Below are positions 7,559 through 11,269 of a stretch of DNA of 11,269 bases, in pieces. The stretch is taken from the NCBI GenBank assembly GCA_003527885.1, contig DPWB01000287.1, positions 1 to 11,269 on the forward strand. The letters run 5' to 3'. The notes beneath the pieces were generated by a model that had not been told where the DNA came from, searched no databases, and was given only the letters and a program-made list of their open reading frames with translations. The translations under genes and the position numbers were made by a program. The first letter of the stretch is position 1. Every line of letters starts with the position of its first letter. The DNA comes from Candidatus Competibacteraceae bacterium. GTDB taxonomy: Bacteria > Pseudomonadota > Gammaproteobacteria > Competibacterales > Competibacteraceae.

Positions 7559-8322
7559 CCGACCGCGACGACGAACTCCACGACGAGACGATCGCCGCTC
7601 TGTACCGGCCAACACGCCAAGCCGAACCGCCGGAGTGGCTGGACCGACGGGTGCTGATGGCCGCCGGAGCAGCCGTCGGATCGCGCGCCCCAACACCGTC
7701 CAAGCCCCGCAAAAACCGCTGGACCATGCCGCTGGCGCTGGCGGCGACGGTGGTTTTGACTGTGGGTGTGGTGCGGGTGGTCCGCGAATCCGGCGAGTTC
7801 AAATCGCAGGCGCGAATGGAAGCGGTCGTGCCTATGGCAGGCCCGGCGGCGCGGGAAGATGCCGCGGCGGTTGGAAACGCCGGCCCAGCAACGGCCGGTC
7901 GGGTGGAGACTTCAGCTAAGCCCGCGCCGCCTGCCGCTCCGGCCGAAGCGCCAATATCTCCCCCGGCCGCCGCCTCGGAAGGGGCTACCAGGAATAACCT
8001 CACACCTTCTTCGCCGCCGCCCGCGGCCCCGGCTCATCCGGTGGCACGAGCGGCTCCCGCCGAGCCAGCTGAGTTGAAAGAACATGCGCCGGCGGTCGAC
8101 GACTTGAAAAAAGATGAGGCGTTGCGCGGACGGAAGCGGGCGTTTGAGGCGGGAATGATGGACGACCGGGACCCGCTATTCCGCCGCCAGCAGGAGGAAT
8201 GGCTGAAAAAGATCGCCGAGCTGCGCCGCCAGGGGCGGACGGCGGAAGCCGAGGCCGAGCTGGCCGAATTTCGGCGGCGCCATCCCCAGTATCCGTCGAA
8301 TGGCGACAGCGCCCCGCGCTGA
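7555..8322 (+). CDS. Single-pass membrane protein, probable anti-sigma or ECF partner
   Basis: This 255-residue protein is not assigned to a named family. An acidic N-terminal segment of about 50 residues (DDELHDETIAALYRPT, EPPEWLDRRVLMAA) is followed by a basic stretch (SKPRKNR) and one membrane helix (about 57-76), so the N-terminus should be cytoplasmic. A long Ala/Pro-rich, low-complexity section (about 95-195) follows. The C-terminal helical motif (about 205-242: RRQQEEWLKKIAELRRQGR, then AEAELAEFRRRHPQYP) resembles a single TPR-like hairpin. The gene overlaps the sigma factor gene by four bases, the usual arrangement for anti-sigma factors, and the topology fits: a cytoplasmic N-terminus to bind the sigma factor and a periplasmic C-terminus to sense or bind partners. 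The HxxxCxxC zinc motif of ZAS anti-sigma factors is absent. The anti-sigma role is inferred from position and topology. Confidence 0.8.
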   Translation: MTDRDDELHDETIAALYRPTRQAEPPEWLDRRVLMAAGAAVGSRAPTPSKPRKNRWTMPLALAATVVLTVGVVRVVRESGEFKSQARMEAVVPMAGPAAREDAAAVGNAGPATAGRVETSAKPAPPAAPAEAPISPPAAASEGATRNNLTPSSPPPAAPAHPVARAAPAEPAELKEHAPAVDDLKKDEALRGRKRAFEAGMMDDRDPLFRRQQEEWLKKIAELRRQGRTAEAEAELAEFRRRHPQYPSNGDSAPR

Positions 8323-8372
8323 GCGGAAATCGGGCCGTTTTCCAACCCGTGCAAGAAACGGGGGAGGGTGAC

Positions 8373-8407
8373 ACCGGGAAATAGCGGCAAGTTGGCTGCA
8401 TCCCGGT
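8373..8407. other. Inverted repeat in the convergent intergenic gap
   Basis: ACCGGGA (8373-8379) and TCCCGGT (8401-8407) form a perfect 7-bp stem with a 21-base loop. It lies between two convergent genes (membrane protein and response regulator) and may help end transcription from either side. No T-run is adjacent. Confidence 0.3.
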
Positions 8408-8415
8408 TGGAGGGT

Positions 8416-8439
8416 AAAGCGGCGAATGGGGTTCGCCGC
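8416..8439 (-). terminator. Probable terminator of the response regulator gene
   Basis: GCGGCGAA (8419-8426) and TTCGCCGC (8432-8439) form a perfect 8-bp stem with a 5-base loop. Read on the minus strand the hairpin begins 9 bases after the response regulator stop codon and is followed by a short T-run (TTTA). On the plus strand no T-run follows, so it probably serves the minus-strand gene. Confidence 0.55.
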
Positions 8440-8447
8440 CGTATGGG

Positions 8448-8816
8448 TCATTTCTTGGGAAGAAACGGATTGATGGTATCCATCAGGGTGGCTTCTTCCA
8501 CCGGTTTGATCACGTAACCTTTCGCGCCCTGGCGTTCGCCCCAGATTTTGTCGGTTTCCTGGTCTTTGGTGGTGACGATGATGACCGGAATATGGCTGGT
8601 GGAGCCGTGTTTGGTGATTTGGCGGGTGGCTTGAAACCCGTTGACTCTGGGCATGACGACATCCATCAGCACGAGGTCCGGCAGCTCCGTTTTGGCGACC
8701 TGAACGCCCTCGGCGCCATCTTTGGCCGTTATGACCTCGTGGCCATTCTTTTTGAGGATTTTGGCGAGACTCAGCGTCTGCGTGGGCGAGTCATCGACAA
8801 TCAGTATGCGGGCCAT
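8448..8816 (-). CDS. Single-domain response regulator, PilH-like
   Basis: The 122-residue protein consists only of a CheY-like receiver domain. Conserved sites are present: acidic pair Asp8-Asp9, phospho-acceptor Asp52 in LMDVVMP, Thr82 in VTTKDQ, and Lys104 in the KP motif. The text MARILIVDDSPT, NGFQATRQ, IPVIIVTTKDQETDK and WGxRQGA closely follows Pseudomonas PilH of the Pil-Chp twitching-motility pathway. A good ribosome site, AGGAG, lies 7 bases upstream of the start. No pilG, pilI, pilJ or chpA gene is adjacent in the window, so it is encoded alone here. It may serve a type IV pilus pathway encoded elsewhere, or may be a stand-alone paralogue tied to the neighbouring signalling genes. 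The receiver assignment is certain; the PilH function is likely but inferred. Confidence 0.9.
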   Translation of the reverse strand: MARILIVDDSPTQTLSLAKILKKNGHEVITAKDGAEGVQVAKTELPDLVLMDVVMPRVNGFQATRQITKHGSTSHIPVIIVTTKDQETDKIWGERQGAKGYVIKPVEEATLMDTINPFLPKK

Positions 8817-9050
8817 GCTGCCACTCCTGGAAGAATCTTGCGTATCTCATTCGTGCTTCCGTGTTCTCGGTGAAAAAGCTTGAGACGTTTCGCGCTGCCA
8901 TCAGAAGAATGTAGTCAACCTGATCGGAACCACCCATACAATCATAAGCCAACTTCGCCCATTTCGGGGATGGTTTTGTAGTGGTTGGTCGATTAGCGAC
9001 GCATGATAGGATACAGGATCAGTCAGCATGTTTTGCAGGAGTTTGCTGTT
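8817..9050. promoter_or_regulatory. Divergent intergenic region between response regulator and DUF2760 gene
   Basis: This 234-base gap is more AT-rich than the genes and should hold promoters for both directions. On the minus strand a TATGAT hexamer (8941-8946 on the plus strand reads ATCATA) could be a -10 element for the response regulator, but no good -35 lies 16-18 bases before it. On the plus strand, sequence around 8984-9012 is promoter-like without clear consensus hexamers. Nothing else is recognised. Confidence 0.35.
9037..9041 (+). promoter_or_regulatory. Ribosome binding site fixing the DUF2760 start
   Basis: AGGAG lies 9 bases before the ATG at 9051. The frame also has an ATG at 9003, but that one lacks a ribosome site and would add 16 residues not expected in the family. 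Confidence 0.7.
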
Positions 9051-9602
9051 ATGAGCGTTTCACAACCGGGTTTTGCGACGCGGCTGGGCTTGGCGCTGCG
9101 CGCGTTTTTGCGGATTTTGACCGACGGAGGCTTCGCCGGGGGCGTGCTGGGTCTGGAACGGGGCGCGCCAACGCCGCCCGTTCCGGCCAGCGAACCGCCC
9201 AAATCGGCCCCGCTGCGGGAAACTTTACCGGATTCCGCCTTGCAGCTGTTGGCCTTGTTGCAACAGGAAGGCCGTTTCGTGGATTTTCTGGAGGAAAATG
9301 TGGCCGCCTATTCCGACGCCGAAATCGGCGGTGCGGCCCGCGTGGTGCATGAAGGTTGCCGGAAAGTAGTGCGGGATTATCTCAAAATTGAGCCAGTGAG
9401 GTCTGAAAACGAGGGTGTGCGCTTGACGCTGGCCGTCGGTTTCGATCCTGCGACGGTGCGCTTGACCGGCAATGTCGTCGGCCAGCCACCGTTTACCGGC
9501 ACGCTGATGCACCGGGGTTGGCGCGTGAGTCAGATCACGCTGCCGAAGCTGGCCGACGGCCACGATGTGCGGGTGCTGGCCCCGGCGGAGGTGGAGCTAT
9601 GA
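9051..9602 (+). CDS. DUF2760 domain protein
   Basis: The 183-residue product has a short amphipathic N-terminal stretch (FATRLGLALRAFLRIL), a Pro-rich linker (about 38-60), and the DUF2760 domain from about 64 to the end. Recognised blocks are LQLLALLQQEGRFVDFL, YSDAEIGGAARVVHEGCRK, VRLTGNVVGQPPFTG and the terminal APAEVEL. The biochemical function of the family is not established. The gene overlaps an atypical Hsp70 gene by four bases (ATGA, 9599-9602). The family is known for standing beside Hsp70 genes, so it is likely a co-factor or client-binding partner of that chaperone; this is inference from gene order. It is cytoplasmic by lack of a signal peptide. Confidence 0.88.
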   Translation: MSVSQPGFATRLGLALRAFLRILTDGGFAGGVLGLERGAPTPPVPASEPPKSAPLRETLPDSALQLLALLQQEGRFVDFLEENVAAYSDAEIGGAARVVHEGCRKVVRDYLKIEPVRSENEGVRLTLAVGFDPATVRLTGNVVGQPPFTGTLMHRGWRVSQITLPKLADGHDVRVLAPAEVEL

Positions 9603-11178
9603 GCGAGGCCCGTTACGCGGTCGGCATCGACCTGGGGACCACCCATTGCGTGATGGCGGCGGTGGATTTGGCCGCCGAGGAACAGGATGGCGCGGTACAG
9701 TGGACCGTGCCGGTGCCACAGCTCACCGCGCCCGGCGCGGTGGAGGAGCGGCCGGTGTTGCCCTCCTTTCTCTACCTGCCGCATCCCGACGAACTGAAAC
9801 CGGACGACCGCATCTTGCCGTGGGGCGAACCGCAGCCGTTCGTGGTCGGCGAACTGGCCCGGACCATGGGCAGCCGTACCCCGATCCGCTTGGTGGCGAG
9901 CGCCAAGAGCTGGCTGTGCCATCCCGGCGTGGACCGGCGCGCGGCGATTCTGCCGGTGGAAGCGCCCGAGGAAGTGCGGCGCGTCTCGCCGCTACAGGCC
10001 TCGATCCGCTATCTGGAGCACCTGCGCGCGGCTTGGGACCACCAGTTCCCCGATACACCGCTGGCCGACCAGGAGGTGATTTTGACGGTGCCGGCCTCCT
10101 TCGATCCGGCGGCGCGCGAACTGACCGCCGAAGCGGCGGCGGCGGTCGGGTTGTCGCATCTGGTGTTGCTGGAGGAGCCGCAGGCGGCGCTGTATCACTG
10201 GATTCTGGCGGCGCAAGGCGAGTGGCGCAAACAGGTGCAAGTGGGTGACATCATCCTGGTGATCGACCTGGGCGGTGGCACCGCCGACTTTTCGCTGATC
10301 GCCGTGACCGAGCGCGATGGCTCGCTGGAACTGGAGCGGGTGGCGGTCGGCGATCACATTTTGTTGGGTGGCGACAATATGGACCTGGCGCTGGCCCACG
10401 CGGTGCGCGCCAAACTGGCCGCTCAAGGCACCCAACTCGATCCCTGGCAGTTGCAGGGCATCACCCACGGTTGCCGCAGCGCCAAGGAGACCTTACTCAA
10501 CGATGCGGCGGCCGATGCCGTGCCGGTGGTGGTGCCGAGCCGGGGCTCCAAGCTGATCGGCGGCACGCTGCGCACCGAGTTGACCCGCGCGGAAGTGACC
10601 CAAAATCTGGTGGATGGCTTTTTCCCGGCGGTGGACGCGGCGGCCCGACCGGCCAGCCGGGCGCGGGCGGCCTTGACCAAGCTGGGGTTACCCTACGCCC
10701 AAGACCCGGCGATGACCCGCCATCTGGCCGCGTTTCTGGCCCGGCAAGTCGGCGCGACCCGCGATCTGGCCGGTTTCGAGGATCGCCTACCAGCCGATGC
10801 GACTTTCTTGCACCCGACCGCCGTGCTGTTCAACGGCGGCGTGTTCAAGGCCCAGCCGCTGCTGGAGCGGACCTTGAAGGTGTTGAACGATTGGTTGGCC
10901 GCCGAGGATGCGCCGCCGGTGCGCCTGCTGGAAGGGGCCGATCTCGATTTAGCGGTGGCGCGCGGCGCGGCCTACTACGGTTTCGTGCGGCGTGGGCGCG
11001 GGGTGCGGATTCGCGGCGGCACCGCCAAGTCCTACTATGTTGGGGTGGAAAGCGCCATGCCGGCGGTGCCGGGGATGGAGCCACCCATCGAGGCGCTGTG
11101 CATCGCGCCGTTCGGGATGGAAGAGGGGACGCAAGCCGAACTGCCGCCGCAGGAAGTCGGGTTGGTCATCGGCGAGCC
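9599..11178 (+). CDS. Hsp70-family (DnaK-like) chaperone, 3'-truncated by contig end
   Basis: The open frame gives 526 complete genuine codons before adapter sequence begins at 11179. It is an actin-fold ATPase of the Hsp70 superfamily, probably a cytoplasmic chaperone. Visible motifs: phosphate-1 GIDLGTTHC (9-17), VILTVPASFD and LLEEPQAALYHW in the connecting region, phosphate-2 VIDLGGGTADFS with Asp223, and the adenosine motif FNGGVFK (411-417). Insertions relative to DnaK, for example near residues 20-50 and around 330-400, mark it as one of the divergent bacterial Hsp70s found beside DUF2760. The nucleotide-binding domain is essentially complete; the C-terminal end is missing, perhaps about 90 residues if it is like its relatives (estimate). 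The gene starts inside the DUF2760 stop, indicating translational coupling. In related genomes a second Hsp70 with DUF3731 often follows; the window ends too early to see it. Confidence 0.92.
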
Positions 11179-11269
11179 CTGTCTCTTATACACATCTGAC
11201 GCTGCCGACGAGCGATCTAGTGTAGATCTCGGTGGTCGCCGTATCATTAAAAAAAAAAAAAAGGATCAC
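11179..11269 (+). other. Illumina Nextera adapter read-through (artefact)
   Basis: CTGTCTCTTATACACATCT (11179-11197) is the exact 19-base Tn5 mosaic end used in Nextera libraries. GACGCTGCCGACGA (11198-11211) completes the read-through adapter. GCGATCTA (11212-11219) is the reverse complement of the Nextera i5 index N501 (TAGATCGC). The following bases to 11248 are the complement of the P5 flow-cell primer. Then come 14 A residues and 7 bases of noise. The chaperone frame runs on through it and would give a false tail containing LLYTSDAADE. This is a sequencing artefact, not a mobile element. Confidence 0.98.

Noticed and set aside
9003..9050. Upstream start for the DUF2760 protein
   Set aside because: The ATG at 9003 has no ribosome site, while AGGAG precedes the ATG at 9051, whose product begins as expected for the family.
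11179..11197. Tn5/IS50 mosaic end that might mark a transposon boundary
   Set aside because: It continues directly into library adapter, a known i5 index and the P5 complement, so it is a sequencing artefact and not a genomic transposon.
10471..11199. 242-codon frame inside the Hsp70 gene ending in SLIHI
   Set aside because: It is out of frame with the chaperone and its end is adapter translation, a recognised database artefact.

Overview
The window is a GC-rich, gene-dense stretch of bacterial chromosome. It most likely comes from a gammaproteobacterium: the response regulator reads like PilH of twitching-motility systems, and the DUF350, leucine dehydrogenase and DUF2760/Hsp70 genes fit that group. 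Genus is not resolved; a Competibacter-like or purple-sulfur-like lineage is only a guess. The last 91 bases are not biological. They are an Illumina Nextera read-through (transposase mosaic end, i5 index, P5 complement, poly-A), so the real sequence stops at 11178 and this is the end of a draft or metagenomic contig.

Layout. Positions 1-2184 hold the 3' part of a fused indolepyruvate:ferredoxin oxidoreductase. It is followed by a leucine-dehydrogenase-type amino acid dehydrogenase (2336-3388) and a small DUF350 membrane protein (3523-3927). A soluble Hanks-type Ser/Thr kinase (4905-3970, minus strand) converges on the DUF350 gene. It is divergent from a three-gene plus-strand block: a von Willebrand A lipoprotein (5067-6881), an ECF sigma factor (6992-7558), and a single-pass membrane protein overlapping it by ATGA (7555-8322), probably its anti-sigma or partner. 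A PilH-like single-domain response regulator lies on the minus strand (8816-8448). The window ends with a DUF2760 protein (9051-9602) overlapping by ATGA an atypical Hsp70 (9599-11178), cut off by the adapter.

How the genes may work together. The first two enzymes fit amino-acid catabolism: oxidative deamination gives 2-oxo acids, and the ferredoxin oxidoreductase converts aryl-type 2-oxo acids to acyl-CoA. The middle of the window is dense in signalling genes (kinase, lipoprotein with an intact metal-binding VWA site, sigma factor, membrane partner, response regulator). The lipoprotein/sigma/membrane-protein block looks like an envelope-to-transcription pathway of unknown stimulus. The DUF2760/Hsp70 pair is a recurrent but poorly characterised chaperone module.

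No tRNA, rRNA, CRISPR array, insertion sequence or prophage gene was seen. No gene-free stretch exceeds 300 bases; the longest is 8817-9050. The best candidates for under-described biology are the VWA lipoprotein/ECF/membrane-protein block with its divergent kinase, and the DUF2760/Hsp70 pair. Two quality issues matter to any user: the adapter at the 3' end, and an abrupt codon-usage change near position 340, which could be a chimeric join or a recombination boundary.
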